A DNA stretch of 64,000 nt. Source: Flaccisagitta enflata. Taxonomy: Eukaryota > Chaetognatha > Sagittoidea > Aphragmophora. The translations under genes were made by a program, and so were the position numbers. The notes under the pieces are model-generated. The model had not been told where the DNA came from, ran no database searches, and was given only the letters and a program-made list of their open reading frames with translations. Position 1 is the first letter of the stretch, and every line of letters begins with the position of its first letter. The DNA lies in assembly GCA_965153355.1 (NCBI GenBank), contig OZ231127.1, forward strand, positions 44,764,001 to 44,828,000, given 5' to 3'. Of this stretch, positions 32,655 through 50,261 are shown piece after piece.

Positions 32655-33170
32655 CAGGTCGCCCAAGGGCAATATGTGGTCAGCGATACCCATTGCCCTG
32701 CTTTGAAAGATTGTGAATTGGAGTGAGAGGAAGCAGAGCAGTGGCCCTGAAGGGTACAAAGTCCTGTAGAACACAGGGGGACTTTTGTTCGTCCATCCAT
32801 CCTTCCGTCTGTCCCTCTATCCAACCCCCCCCCGGCCCTCTCAGACCTGAAATCTGCCCTACCAAGCCTGAAATCTACCCTCTCAGGCCTGAAATATGCC
32901 CTCTCAGGCCTTGAATCTGTGAGGGCTAAGAGGACAGATTTCATGCCTGAGGTGACAGATTTCAGGCCTGAGAGGGAAGATTCAAGGCCTGAGAGGGCAG
33001 ATTTCAGGCCTGAGACGGTAGATTTCAGGCCTGAGAGGGCAGATTTCAGGCCTGAGAGGGCCTGGGGGATGGACGAATGAACGGACGGACAGACAGACAG
33101 ACGGACAAACGAAAGTCCCCCTGTTTTCTACATGACTTCGCCCGCTTCAGGGCCGATGCCCAAAAAATCC
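32655..33170 (-). mobile_element. Family B foldback element, about 515 bp
   Basis: Begins gcaatatgtggtcagcgata-cccattgccctgc (right end reversed), then cagtggccctgaagggtaca, a bidirectional aggcctgaaatctgccctctc array, and closes cttcagggccgatgccc. It is the closest relative of the 28527 copy. Confidence 0.8.
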
Positions 33171-33566
33171 CCAATATCTGTGAAAGCATGGGTCATTTAT
33201 TATAGCTTCATTAGAGCGTTGGCGTACATTAAAATGTTACCGACCAACAGATGGAGTGAGAGGGGAGATAGACTTAATGCTGAAAAAAATCAAGTTCAGT
33301 GGCAAGAAAGTAACTGAAAATGATGCATCCACCTGATGTTGAGGTTCTTGTCACTTTGTCTCTATTGATAGAAAAAGAGCGGCTACCAGCATCTCTGCTT
33401 TGCTTTATCACTGTCATGATTCGACCAATGATACTTTCAGTTGGGTGGGAGGGCACAGTCAGAGTCGCTCCAAATGGTCTTAAATTTTGGCTGGAACATC
33501 TTTTCAACATTTTATCACAGATTCTCCATCTGGGTGGGGATCTATAAAAGTAGGGTTGTTTTTGCC
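33171..33566. other. No recognisable feature
   Basis: Single-copy-looking sequence between two mobile elements. No exon or RNA gene is seen. Confidence 0.4.
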
Positions 33567-33815
33567 ACCCATAATGGGTCATCGATCCCTTAGGGGCCGC
33601 TGCCCTGCTCCGCCATCAACTTTAACCACAACCTACTTAGGCATGGGTACCGCTGACCATCTAACGCTTTTGGGACTATTACTTTTTTGGCGTTTTTGAG
33701 CGTTTTGAGCTCACTGCTCCCGCCCAAATGCCTCAGTTACCTTCTCCTTCACTGCCCCTGCCCACCCACACGCGACTAGGGTAGCCCTGTATCCGGCCTT
33801 GTTTTAAATGAACAC
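33567..33815 (-). mobile_element. Family A left half joined to a family B right end
   Basis: 33570-33690 is a family B right end on the plus strand (aggggccgctgccctgctcc...gtaccgctgaccatctaacg, gggactatta). 33691-33815 is the left half of a minus-strand family A copy (ttttttggcgtttttgagcg ... acgcgactagggtagccctg, tatccggccttg). The junction falls in the family A gccaaaaaagtaa region. Confidence 0.65.
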
Positions 33816-34022
33816 AAGTCAGTGACCACACGTAGAAATAGATAAATTCTAGTTTCGGAATAATGTTAAAGACTTGAGTGCAATCCTTAATAAAAGCAAT
33901 TTATTTGGCTTCATAAATGAGAGATAATACAATCAGAAACAATAAAATCTAATTAAGCAAATTCATACAAAACAAAGAAAAACGGAACAGGAGTAGGGAA
34001 TGAATACGAAGTTTAGTCAAAA

Positions 34023-34336
34023 CAAGGCCAACACTAAGTCGCGTGCGGGACATTTATAAGTGAGGATGACTTAAAATGACTTTAGATGACTCAAGGTGAC
34101 TTAAAATGGCATAATTTAAAAAAACATAAAATGATGTAAAATGTCTTAAATGACTAAATTGACCTAATTGAGTAAAGTAACTTAATATGACTTAAAATGA
34201 CTAAGAATGACTTAGAATGACTAAAAATGACCTAAATTGATTAAAAAGGACTTAAATTAATAAAAAAGATAAAGTTCGACAGACGGACCGACGGATGGAC
34301 AAAGCGGGTTGTAGTGTCGCGTGCACGCGACTAAAA
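34023..34336 (+). mobile_element. Family A element, GTGC class, with TGACTTAAAA array
   Basis: aacaaggccaacactaAGTCGCGTGC at the left, a central array of about 20 units of tgacttaaaa/tgactaaaaa, a gacagacggaccgacgg core, then agcgggttgtagtgtcgcgt and GCACGCGACTAAAAA. Ends pair perfectly over 10 bp. Confidence 0.85.
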
Positions 34337-34369
34337 AGCTAAGTTTGCGACTACAATGTTCTTTCTGTC

Positions 34370-34562
34370 TTTCTCTTCTTCTTCTTCTTCTTCTTCTTCT
34401 TCTTCTTCTTCTTCTTCTTTTTCTTTTTCTTTTTCTTTTTCTTTCTTCTTCTTCTTCTTCTTCTTCTTCTTCTTCTTCTTCTTTTTCTTCTTCATCTTCT
34501 TCTTCTCCTTCTTCTTTTTCTCCTTCTTCTTTTTCTTTTTCTTCTTCTTTTTCTTCTTCTTT
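34370..34562. repeat. (CTT)n / (CTTTTT)n microsatellite
   Basis: Pyrimidine trinucleotide array just downstream of the BPI-like gene. All ORFs here are artefacts. Confidence 0.95.
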
Positions 34563-34724
34563 CACTAATCAATCTGTCACTGTCTCGCATCTTCTTTTAG
34601 ATGCATCATCACAGCTCTAAAAGATGGTCTGTCCATCCGTGCACTGGTTCATCAATCTGTTTGTCCGTCAAGCTTCTTCTAAATTCTAATATCATGTGGA
34701 TGATGCCCGATCAAATTCGCTCTT

Positions 34725-40063
<5,339 letters not shown>

Positions 40064-40247
40064 TGTCAAAAATGAGATGAGAAAATACAGTTTATATTTG
40101 ATAATTCCGAAGAAAAAGTGATTTTAAATTGTCGCAAACAAAAGATGGAACACATGCAGGGATCAAAATTGAAGAAATCTCTTTCGAAAAAAAAGTTCGA
40201 ATGAAATTTCAAGAGAGAATGAAACCGGTCGTCTGAAGCTCTCCCTT

Positions 40248-40261
40248 CTTATATAGCCAAT
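40248..40261 (-). promoter_or_regulatory. TATA box and CCAAT element of the BPI-like gene
   Basis: The minus strand reads gagtATTGGcTATATAAGaagg. TATATAAG is at 40255-40248 with an inverted CCAAT box immediately upstream. It lies 185 bases from the start codon, leaving a 5' UTR of about 155 bases if transcription starts 30 bases downstream. Confidence 0.6.
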
Positions 40262-40489
40262 ACTCCGGTGAGCGATTAGATATATTTATATCGGCCTAGC
40301 GAGAGAACTAACCTTCGAGAATGCCTGAATAAGTTCCTGGTTGTGGATGGGAAATTGGGAATCCCGTCGTGAAAGCTTAAAGGGAGTAGTAATCCAAGAC
40401 CGTGTCCGTGTCATAATAATTAGTGATGGGTGAAAAATTTCAATCCTTGCATCTGTGTAAGCTGGTTAGTTTTGAAATTAGCGATGCCG

Positions 40490-41096
40490 TCGACGTCGGA
40501 GCTTTGAGGCTGTAATTTGAGCCTCGAGGCTGTGATTTGAGCGTCGAGGCTGTGATTTGGGCCATGAGGCTGTGATTTGAGCCTCAAGGCTGTGATTTGA
40601 GCATCGAGGCTGTGATTTTAGCCTCGAGGCTGTGATTTTAGCCTCGATGCTGAGATTAGAGGCTTAAGGCTGGGATTTGAGCCTTGAGGCTGGGATGTGA
40701 TCCTCAAGGCTAAGATTTGGGCCTTGAGGCTAGAATGCTGCGCTGAGGCTAGAATGCCGTGCTGAGGCTAGAAGGCTGTGATTTGAGCCTCAAGGCTGCG
40801 ATTTGAGCATTGAGGCTGTGATTTGAGCTAAGATGCTAGAATTTGAGCGTCAATGCTGGGGTTTGAGCCTTGAGGTTGGAATATGAGCCTCAAGGCTAAT
40901 ATTTGAGCCTTGAGGCTAGAATTTGGGCGGTGAGACTAGGATTTGAGCCTCAAGGCTGGGATTTGAGCCTCAAGACCAGGATATGCGCTTCGAAAGGGGT
41001 GGACGGAGGAGAAGAGGGAGAAGTAGGAAAAAATCCCCCGTATGTGTGAAAGCATAGGTCATTGACCCCTTTGGGACTGCTGCCCAAAAACGGACA
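40490..41096 (-). mobile_element. Family B element, GAGGCTGTGATTTGAGCCTC array
   Basis: About 24 units of 20-21 bp (gaggctgtgatttgagcctc and variants), then ttcgaaaggggtggacggag, tgtgtgaaagcataggtcat and cctttgggactgctgcccaa. The last part is the reversed family B left end. The outer right end is not visible. Confidence 0.75.
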
Positions 41097-41139
41097 CTCA
41101 AAGTGAGACAGGGGATCGTAAAGACTGAAATCTTAAAAC

Positions 41140-41330
41140 AAGTGATGCGGGGTCACAATTGTTGCGGACGGGTGGGCAATGGCATCAACCCTCAGTCTGA
41201 CCCCAACTCCCCCTCAACACCCGCCTCCATATAAAATCACCTCCAAATGGGCGTTTCTACAACTTTCGATTTGTGTTACGGGCGGGCGGGCGGACAGACG
41301 AACGGACGGACAATGCCTGGAAAAAGTCAA
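41140..41330 (+). mobile_element. Family A variant, right end lost
   Basis: aacaagtgatgcggggtcac, then aattGTTGCGGacgggtgggc, a gcgggcgggcggacagacga core and acggacggacaatgcct. It is close to the 12545 copy. Confidence 0.65.
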
Positions 41331-41470
41331 AGAAACGAAGTTCCTTTGACTTTTTGAGACCTGCAGAGCTTTTCGGATTTCCCTTTTTCTCATGTGGCGT
41401 TTGAGAAAGTTGGTAAGCTTTGGGGGCTAAATGAGACTACGCATGAAATTTGTAGTTAGGAAAGAGCTAA

Positions 41471-41800
41471 TTTTTAGTTGCGTGCACGCGACTCTACAAC
41501 CTGCTTTGTTGGTCCGTTGGTCCGTCCACTGATTGGTCCGTCACACTTTATTTTTTTGTTATACTTTATGTTACTTCTAGTCATTCTAAGTCATTCTAAG
41601 TCATTTTTAGTCATTCTAAGTCATTCTAAGTCATTCTAAGTCATGTAAGTCAAATAGGTCAAAGTAGTCATTTCAGTGATTTTAGGTCTTTTTAAGTCAT
41701 TTAAAGTTGTCTTGAGACTTTTTAAGTTATCTTGAGTCCATAAAAGTCATCTTAAGTTATGTATGTCTCACACGCAACTTATAGGTGTTGGCCTTGTTCT
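41471..41800 (-). mobile_element. Family A element with AGTCATTCTA array, compensated ends
   Basis: Plus strand: tttttAGTTGCGTGCacgcgactctacaacc, a ttggtccgttggtccgtcc core, about 20 units of agtcattcta, then CACGCAACTtataggtgttggccttgt. In element sense, left AGTTGCGTG pairs with right CACGCAACT. Both ends carry the matching C/T and G/A change relative to other copies. Confidence 0.85.
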
Positions 41801-41981
41801 CTTCCAGATGGCGCCAAGCAGAATTCCCTGAGATCAATAATTTTTGAACTATGATTTTTTGAATCTTTTTTTATTTTCTCGCGTTTGCATTTTTCCGAAA
41901 AATAACATATTGTATTAATTGAAGTCTATATGAAATTGGAAATATCCTTTGTGATAATTGCGCATGCTAGCAACTAATTGG

Positions 41982-42660
<679 letters not shown>

Positions 42661-42663
42661 GGG

Positions 42664-43845
42664 AGTATTGAGCTGGAGTCTGGAGGAACTATGGAGGAGT
42701 TGAAAGAGGATGAATCCTACAAATACCTGGGGATTGAGGAACCCGCGACAATCAAGCATGAAGTGGTTAAAACAAGGGTAATGAAAAATGAAAAATTTAA
42801 AATGAGAAAACTGCTGGAAACAGAGCTAAATGCTAGAAACTTGTTCCAGGCAATAAACGAAAGCATCTTACCTAGATATTGACCTCAGATCCTAAATCTA
42901 AGTCCTTGTGAATTTTCATATTTCTCTTTTATATGCAGCCGGTCCAAAGGTAGTAACGGCATGAGCTCTAGCTTGAACTAATCTGCTTGAATTTGTTCCT
43001 TAAAAATAACTTGGCATATGCACATAACTCTGTTGATCTCATTGACCAAAATTCAGAACTTCTTAGGGGCCCCTAGGCGTCCCAAAAAGCCCTTAATGAG
43101 GATTTTTTTTTTCGAAAAAAAAGTGAGGTTGATAGGAAATTGCTTGAATCGCCTAGATCCAAAATCTTGTAATTTCACTTTTTTCAAAAAAACTTAAAAA
43201 ATTTTTTGTGTCGGCCATATTTCAAAAGAAAATTTAAAGATTCTCCTGGAATTTTTTTAGTTTGATATGGTTCAAACAAATGCTCATAACTTCTAAAGTA
43301 TTTGAGCATTAACCTTGAAATTTGAAACGTGCATTATTGAATGCGCTGAGCAGGTCCATGCAAAAGATTGAGCTACTGACTGACCTAAGAAAATTTTTGA
43401 GTCTAAGTCTATCTTACCGCTTATCTCATACTCATTTGGGGTGGTCAATTGGAATGAAGAGGAACTCAAAGGGCATGATATTGAAATCCGCAAAATGCTC
43501 CACATGCACAGAGCCTTTGAAATCAATAGTGATACTGATCGATTATATTTGCCAAGAGAATGTGGTGGTCGGGGCCTACTGTCAGTGTGGGACTCGTTCC
43601 AAGCCAAAATCAGCAAAATTGCACATTCCCTCACTTTCACCAACAACTCCATACTCGAACAAACTGTTGATGTTGACAAAAGGTGCCACTACTCTAACAT
43701 TAACCGCGTAAAGAAATATGAGGCCAACCTCAACCCGGAGCTCCCCAAAAACTTCCTAGAGAAAACAGTCATGGCCCAAGCTAGAATCAAGGCAAAGGCA
43801 ATGAAAATTGCTACAACCGAAGCCCGATCTAATTGTATCTAGGAA
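42664..43845 (+). pseudogene. R4/Dong-type LINE, C-terminal part of reverse transcriptase (left piece)
   Basis: Frame ELKEDESYKYLGIEEPATIK ... LNARNLFQAINESILP, then after an insertion (42873-43410) SYSFGVVNWNEEELKGHDIE, RLYLPRECGGRGLLSVWDSF and on to ARSNCI. This KYLGI / AIN..ILP / NW...EL...IRK.L..H / LY.PR..GGRGL.S order is characteristic of R4/Dong/Rex6-like LINEs with a restriction-like endonuclease. The 5' part of the element is missing; the piece starts at the CT array. Its C-terminal zinc finger and endonuclease are 9.4 kb away at 53217. Confidence 0.8.
42873..43410. mobile_element. 538-bp insertion in the LINE with 8-bp target duplication
   Basis: ATCTTACC flanks both sides (42865-42872 and 43411-43418) and the LINE frame resumes after it. 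The terminal similarity (tagatattgacctca / agacttagactcaa) is weak. An 8-bp duplication suits hAT-type elements, but the superfamily is unproven. Confidence 0.5.
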
Positions 43846-45189
43846 ATATGTTTAGCAGCACTTTTAAAGAGAGATATCTCAACTTCTTGTTAAGATAAGT
43901 GAAAAAAATTTATGAGCATTTTAATCTACATCGATAATTCTACAATCTGAGTGCAATCTCGTACCGGTGAATCAAACCGTTTAGAAAGGCCATTAGTTTG
44001 AAGTTGATCAAGTACTTTGAAAAATGGCAAAAAAAATAGGGCTCCTACCCTTATATCTTTGAAATTCTCTCAAATTTTTCCAAAAAATGATAAAAGACAT
44101 GCGGATTTCACCGCTGGTTGGCTCTTGAGCTCTAGTTTTACAATCTCATGGATTCTAATTCTGATTTGAAAAGAGAAGTAGCCTAATTTTACAGTCAAAA
44201 TGACCAAAAAACTACTGTTTTCACCTCAACCACCTCTTGGTTGTGATAAACAAACTAAACTTGCGGTCCCTAGATTGGATCAAAGATCATTTTTCTCTTT
44301 GGTTTAATAAGTATATATACAAAAATAACCAAAAACAATCAGATACACAAGTGTTATGCACATGAGGGGGAAAAACATACTGTCAACTATAAATGCTGCT
44401 AAACTTTTTTCCTAGATAGTACCTGTGCATTTGTACATTTGCTTGAGGAAAAAGAGGCTGATGTCAAAATGTCCATGGCCTGGCTTAAGAGATGTCATCT
44501 TGACCCTCACACGGAAAGTAGTATTCCTTATGAAACTTCAGAATCTGAGGGTTTATTGAATGTAGAAAAGGATAAAAAAAAAAAGGGTATCCCATCCTTT
44601 GGTAAAAAAAATCCATTTTCAATCGAAAATGAGGTATCAGATCGGCGAAAATTGCAAAAATTGCAAAAATCGCAATTTTCGCCAAGGCCGTTGGTAGAAG
44701 CCATCAGGAGACTAAAAAACATTTGTTTTTGGCTTAGATGATGTTTTACCATTTATGGCAATAGTCAGGCTTCTAATGCAATATTTCTTTCATTTTTAAA
44801 GCTTTAAACATGATGAGGTTAAGTCAGAAGAAAATGTTAAGAAAAGGATAGATTTGTTTTGTCTGATCGTGATAAAAAAAAAGTACCTGCTTACTTTAAA
44901 GATGTTTTTTTGAACCATCATTCTTGTCATACTAACACTTCTTTCCCTTGTATGTTAGAATTTGATTTTTTTAAACTGCGAAATATTTGCAAAAACAGGT
45001 GAAAATAAGCAAAAAACAACAAAAATTGCATAACTCAGTGCTCTTCTTCCAGGACATGCAACCTGGCATGGGTGTTTTACTGATTTTTCTTTTTGGTTTT
45101 TAAGATTTTTTTGTTTTGTTTTTTTGTTTTTTTTTTTTGTTAATCAATGTGTGCACCCACACAAATACGGGTTGGGCTTGATGGTCAAA

Positions 45190-46059
45190 CTAGAAACCAG
45201 TTTGACGAAACAGCTGATCTTTAACCACTCTCTCTTTGACACAAAAGTTGACCCCTCCTTTCCTCTGCTGCTTAGAGATAAACCCTGCAGAAGAAATATC
45301 TTGGACTGCACTTGTATTGTGGACTAAAGGGCAAAACTGTTGCAAAGATTCCCTCCCCAGCAAGTGGCGCCCAGGGGGAGCAAGAATTCCCATGCTGTGT
45401 CCCTCAAGAGCTGCCACTCTGATGGTAACAGAGGCATCTGGGTAGAAAAACTCAAGTGCAACAAAGCGTACTTTCATTTCTGCATCATACATGGGACTGG
45501 TGGCAAGCAGGGTTTTCTCACTTGGAAAACCAAGATATCTTTTAAAATCCGATATTGGCACTGACCGATCTTGACAAGAGTATTGCCCATGAGGCAGATT
45601 GTGACAAAGGAAATAACTCATTTTCTTGAAGATCCTGGTGCCCTCAGCAGATGGCAGTTGGAGGAAATGATAGACGCCAACATCTTCCACTTTCTTGAAT
45701 GTCAAATTTTCTTCCAAAAACTTAAAAACTGGAATGTTTTTGCTTGCTTCAAAATAAACTGGAGGCCTTGGTAGATGCATTGTCAAAGAATTTTCCAGCC
45801 AAATTCTCAAAGCTTTTACCGAACCTGCTTCAGCCCTAGAATCATGTAGCTCAGAAATTTCTTCTTGAATTTTTCTCTGGTTTTTGAAAAAAATTTGGTC
45901 AAAAACTGAAGACCTAGCTTGACCAATCATCAGTGAATTCTCCAGCCAAATGCTCAAAGTTTTGACCAAACCTGCTTCAGCCCCAGAATCACATAGATCT
46001 GAAAGTCCTTCTTGAATCTTTTGCTGGTTTTTGTTGAAAATTTGGCCAAAGTTCCTCAT
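45190..46059 (-). CDS. Unrecognised ORF inside the TTAA element
   Basis: 289 codons with an internal duplication (IWLENSLMIGQARSSVFDQI and IWLENSLTMHLPRPPVYFEA, each preceded by KIQE-type helices) and a C-terminal part with FALEFFYPDASVTIRVAAL-like strands. The frame stops at a TAG. Continued reading gives a further protein-like stretch. I recognise no catalytic motif. It may be the element's own protein or captured sequence. Confidence 0.4.
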   Translation of the reverse strand: MRNFGQIFNKNQQKIQEGLSDLCDSGAEAGLVKTLSIWLENSLMIGQARSSVFDQIFFKNQRKIQEEISELHDSRAEAGSVKALRIWLENSLTMHLPRPPVYFEASKNIPVFKFLEENLTFKKVEDVGVYHFLQLPSAEGTRIFKKMSYFLCHNLPHGQYSCQDRSVPISDFKRYLGFPSEKTLLATSPMYDAEMKVRFVALEFFYPDASVTIRVAALEGHSMGILAPPGRHLLGRESLQQFCPLVHNTSAVQDISSAGFISKQQRKGGVNFCVKERVVKDQLFRQTGF

Positions 46060-46072
46060 TTCAACTCTCTCC

Positions 46073-46300
46073 CTTAAAGGCCTGAATAAACCCTCTCAGG
46101 CCTCAATTTTGCCCTCCTAGACCTTAGAACAGCGCTCTTAGGACCTTTTCAAGCATCAAATCAATCCTCTCAGGCCTCAAATCAGCCCTTTCAGACCTAA
46201 AATGATCCCTCCCAAAGCCTTGAAGGTCTAAACCTACCCTCTCAGGCCACAAATCAGCTGTCCCAGACCAGTGCCTGGCGGGACTTAGGTCCCGAGCTCC
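46073..46300. repeat. Family B-type CAGGCCTCAAA array, partial
   Basis: About nine degenerate 20-22 bp units (ctctcaggcctcaaatcagc). A related partial array is at 47830-48060. Both lie inside the TTAA element without recognisable family B ends. Confidence 0.6.
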
Positions 46301-46978
46301 CGACATGCCGGGACATCATCTGGTCCCGAAATCCCGGGACCTGATGTATATCCCGTACCAGTGCTCCTCTTCCTTCTCCTCCACCACCACTTCCTTTTAT
46401 TCCACCACCACCTAGTACCCCTCCCGTTTTTGGTGGTGGTGGTGGTGGAAATAATTTTTCTTCAGACATTTTTTTTTAGATTCATGGTGGATATTCTGGG
46501 ATCATTTTACAATAAAGAAAAAAAAATTACAAGTGAAGAAAAAAATTCATAAATGAAGGAAAAAATTTAAGTACTTTGATAAAATTCTTTATTTTTCTAA
46601 ATCTTTCACTTTTTCAAATCTTTTACTTTTTTATATCTTTCACTTTTCAAAATCTTTCACTTTCTTTATTTCAATTTGTTACATTTTGATTTTTCACTTT
46701 GCACTTTTTTTTCTATCTTTTTTTCTTTTTTTCACCATTCACCTTTCAACTTTTTTTTTATTTTATATTCATTTTTTGATAATCAATTTTACCTATTGTT
46801 TTGATATATAATTTTTTTTGACTTGCTATTTTTCAATTTTTTGACTCTGTACTTTATACTTCTTTCAACTTTATATGTATTCTGATAAAAAAGAATAAAC
46901 TAAAAATTATCAATTATTCTCCCACATGGTTAACTCGAGAACTTCAGAATTATCATAAAACAAATGCTGAAATAAGTC

Positions 46979-46981
46979 AGT

Positions 46982-47074
<93 letters not shown>
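46979..47074. repeat. (CT)n microsatellite
   Basis: About 48 CT dinucleotides. Confidence 0.95.
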
Positions 47075-47078
<4 letters not shown>

Positions 47079-48062
47079 ACAACAAAGGAAAAACTCGAAG
47101 AGCATGAATGGCATGGAATAACCACGTATCACGGTTGAGGGATTGTCTTCAATTCCGATTATTGACGAATAAACATCGAAACATTGAGTCTTGCCCTCCC
47201 ATGTAAAAGCTATAGTTTTTGCACTCTGAAAAAGCTGCATGATTTTTGCTAAACAATTCCCCATTTCTCTATTTGTGTAAGTCTTGTAGGCCATAATGCT
47301 AAGAGGAATGCCTAGGCTCCCATGATATGAAAATGAAAGTACATGAAATAAATCAGAATTCATTGAAACCTAACGATTAAAAGTTACTATTGTCATTGGC
47401 ATTCTTTGTTTTCATGAAACGTTCAAATATGCTAAGATCTTTATCTGCATCAACTTAACATAGAGGACTATATTTTCGCTCGATTTGAATATGAGGACGA
47501 ATAGAAAATGAATGCCATACATTCCTACAAAATAATTTACAATGAGTTTGCAGCATATTCTGCATTTATCCCATTTCCACTCTCATGTGTTTCTCTTTTT
47601 CCTGTTTTTGAGTTGGTTTTTGCGTTGAGTTTTGAGTTGAGTTTTGAGAGACATAGATAGAATATGACTTATATTCTTGTTAGATTTTGGTACCATTACC
47701 TAGTACCGAGGCCCAATACCGAGCCCTGGTAATGCCCCTGCCCATACCGAGCTCCCGACTTACCGTGCCGTGCCGAGGGACCGGCCGACCCTGCCCAAGG
47801 GGTCCCGCAAGGCATTGTCCCAGACTTCAAAACAGCGCTCTTGGAACTCAATTCAGATCTCTCAGGCCCCAAATTACCCCTTTCAAGCATCAAATTCGCC
47901 TTCTCAGGCCTCAAATCAAGCCCCCTGAGGCTTCAAATCTGGGCTTTCGGCCCTCTTTGGTCCAGAATCAGCTCTTGTATCTCCAATTAGCCCTCTTGAG
48001 CCTAAAATGAACTGCCTCAGGCCTTAAACCAGTTTGCTCAAACCTTGATCACCCTCTCCTAT

Positions 48063-48350
48063 AAAATCAAAGAAAATAGCAAAATCTTTGAGATCCAATG
48101 AACACAAGGTCATTGGGTCTGCTTCCTCTTTTCTTGAGGATGTCCTCCCTACAAAGTCAGATGTTGTAAAGAGGATGCATTTGAGCAAAGACCACTTTCA
48201 GTTCTCGACAGGTAAACTGAAATCAAGGTTTCTCAGATCTTAGAACCAGTTGTTGAAGAACTAGTTCAGCTCTGGAAGAAAGTGTCAGTTCCAGCAATTG
48301 CCAAAAACGAAATTGAGAAGGCAGTAAGCACGTTGTCGGACCAATCAATC
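48063..48350 (+). pseudogene. Decayed transposon protein fragment
   Basis: Frame SSFLEDVLPTKSDVVKRMHL, and after a frameshift VEELVQLWKKVSVPAIAKNE. The combination of a DVLPTK..V..RM box and an LW.K.SVP box is familiar from uncharacterised transposon proteins of invertebrates, but I cannot name the family. Confidence 0.4.
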
Positions 48351-49194
48351 AATCAAACCAATCAATCAATCAAACCAATCAATCAGTATTTAACACCCAT
48401 GCCAGGTTGCAAGTCCTGGAGGAAGAAGCTTGAGCACTGAGTTTTGCAATTTTTGTTGATTTTGCTTATTTTCATTTTTTTTTTTGCAAATATTTTGCAG
48501 TTTAAAAAAGTCAAATTCTAACATACAAGGGAAAGAAATGTTAGAATAAAATGAATTATGATTAAAAAAAAGTATCTTTAACTAGGCCCCTGACTATGAA
48601 GGTTTTTTTTACAGTTGGCTCTTCTCCGTTATACCATTCTCAAGAACTGTCCATAAGCTTCAATGCTATATGTTTGTTTTGTCAAAAAATGTTCGGGAAG
48701 TGTAAGTTCCAGGGGGTCAAAGGTCAGGGGTCCAAGGTATGATCCCCCACAGGGGTCAAAATTACAAAGTTGTCAAAATCAAAATCTGATTGCAGATTTG
48801 GATTCCTCTAAAAAAAGTAGCAAAAGAAAGTACTCTTGTATTTTTTCATTTCTCATTTTAAGTGGGTCAAAATTGGGGTCAAAGGTCACGAGTGACCCCA
48901 ATCTGACCTCACGAGAGATCAAAAATAAAAACACGGATAATCCAAATTCTGATACCAGTTTTGGAATCTTCATGAAAAATGAATTGATAGTTATTACTAT
49001 CATTTTTAAATTTTCTCAGAAAATGTCTGTCAAAAATGTCATCATTTGTCATGATGCACAACAGGGTCTTAACAGAGATCTTGACTCACTATGTATTCTG
49101 AATCTACTTAGAAAGAACACAGCTCCTAAGCATACATATCCAATATAGATATGGCTTCTCTGACTTTTGATCGTCGCGTAAAGTTAACATTAGC

Positions 49195-49500
49195 TTTTGG
49201 GCAGGAGGACAAAGTCCTGTTGAACATGGGGAATTTCATTTGTTTGTTCATTTGTCTGTAGTTATATCCCCCCTTTTGAGCTCCAATCAGCTTTTTCAGG
49301 CCTCCAACTGACCCTCTCAAGCCTCAAGATGGTCCTCACAGGCCTCAAATTTGTCCTCTCAAGCTGCCTTAGATCATTCAGATTTCAAATTAGCTCTCAA
49401 ACCTCCAGACAGCTTTTGTGACAATTAAATCAACCCTTGAATGACTTGTATCAGCTCTCTCAACCCCAAATCATCAGCTTACGGCCTAAACCATGGTTGT
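49195..49500 (+). mobile_element. Family B element, truncated
   Basis: tgggcaggaggacaaagtcc, tgttgaacatggggaattt, then a caagcctcaagatggtcctc-type array. No right end. It is followed by a short tgacttaatatgac array at 49530-49600. Confidence 0.65.
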
Positions 49501-49631
49501 CAAAAATTAAAAATGATTAGATTGACCTGATTGACTTAAGTGACTTAATATGACTCAACATGACTTAATATGACTTAAAATGACTTAGAATGACTTATGA
49601 TGGAATTTAGGAAGGAGCTGTGTCATTAAAT

Positions 49632-49780
49632 AACAAGGCTGGATACATGGCAATCCAGTCGCGGACAGTTGGGCAGGAGCAGTAATGCAAAAACCAATAG
49701 CAATTCAACAATGTGTCTGACCGACGGACCAATGGACCAACTGATACGGCAAGGTGTAGTCGCGTGTCCGCGACTAAAAA
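49632..49780 (+). mobile_element. Family A element, GGAC class
   Basis: acaaggctggatacatggca, ccAGTCGCGGAC, agttgggcaggagcag, ctgaccgacggaccaatgga, ggcaaggtgtagtcgcgt, GTCCGCGACTAAAAA. Both ends pair perfectly. Confidence 0.85.
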
Positions 49781-50084
49781 CAAAAACAGATTTGGACTTG
49801 TCAGACTCTGGGGACAAAACGAGTAGCTCACCTTACCTCACCGCGACCTGGTTTAGCCATGATAACCCTTTCTCCTACGCTTCCTCCTCTCTCATATTTT
49901 TTACACAATTTTCTTGGCGAAAAAAAGTTACTCATACATCATGATGTCCATAAATGACAGGAATTCATTACATTTGAACATTTTTTGCCTAGTTTATTGC
50001 ATGAGCTTTATCAAAACCTAGGTTGAAAATTCCGACGATGCTTTTTTGCTTGCTTTCCCAAGGAACCAACTCCTGTTTACCTCT

Positions 50085-50212
50085 ACTGTAAGCCCAAAAA
50101 GCTTAAAAACGCAAAAGAATAAAAAACAGACTGACCCACCGACTGACTGACCCACCGACTGACCGACCCACCAACAAAGAAGGGTGTGGAGTCACGTAGC
50201 TTGTGACTAGCA
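50085..50212 (+). mobile_element. Family A element, decayed
   Basis: aaaaagcttaaaaacgcaaa, a gacccaccgactgactgacc core, gggtgtggagtcacgtagct, tgtgactag. The right end pairs gtcac with gtgac. Confidence 0.55.
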
Positions 50213-50261
50213 ACTCAGTGAAGGTTCACACGGCCTTCTTCCATTTTATTCAGTTGGGAAT

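Larger units (their letters stand above)
44900..48577. mobile_element. 3.7-kb TTAA-flanked DNA transposon
   Basis: TTAA borders both ends (44896-44899, 48578-48581). The termini AGATG-tttttttgaacc and ggattaaaaaaaagtATCT are inverted, and the next 180 bp pair closely (ctaacacttctttcccttgt / acaagggaaagaaatgttag; cacccatgccaggttgca on both sides). The undisturbed site, with a single TTAA, is seen in the opposite arm at 52769-52772. TTAA duplication fits piggyBac or Kolobok. Its interior has two decayed coding regions plus family B arrays and a CT run. Confidence 0.7.

Noticed and set aside
47076-47363. Minus-strand 95-codon ORF as a gene
   Set aside because: It lies within the TTAA element next to a CT array, with no recognised motif. 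It could be an exon, but the evidence is too weak.
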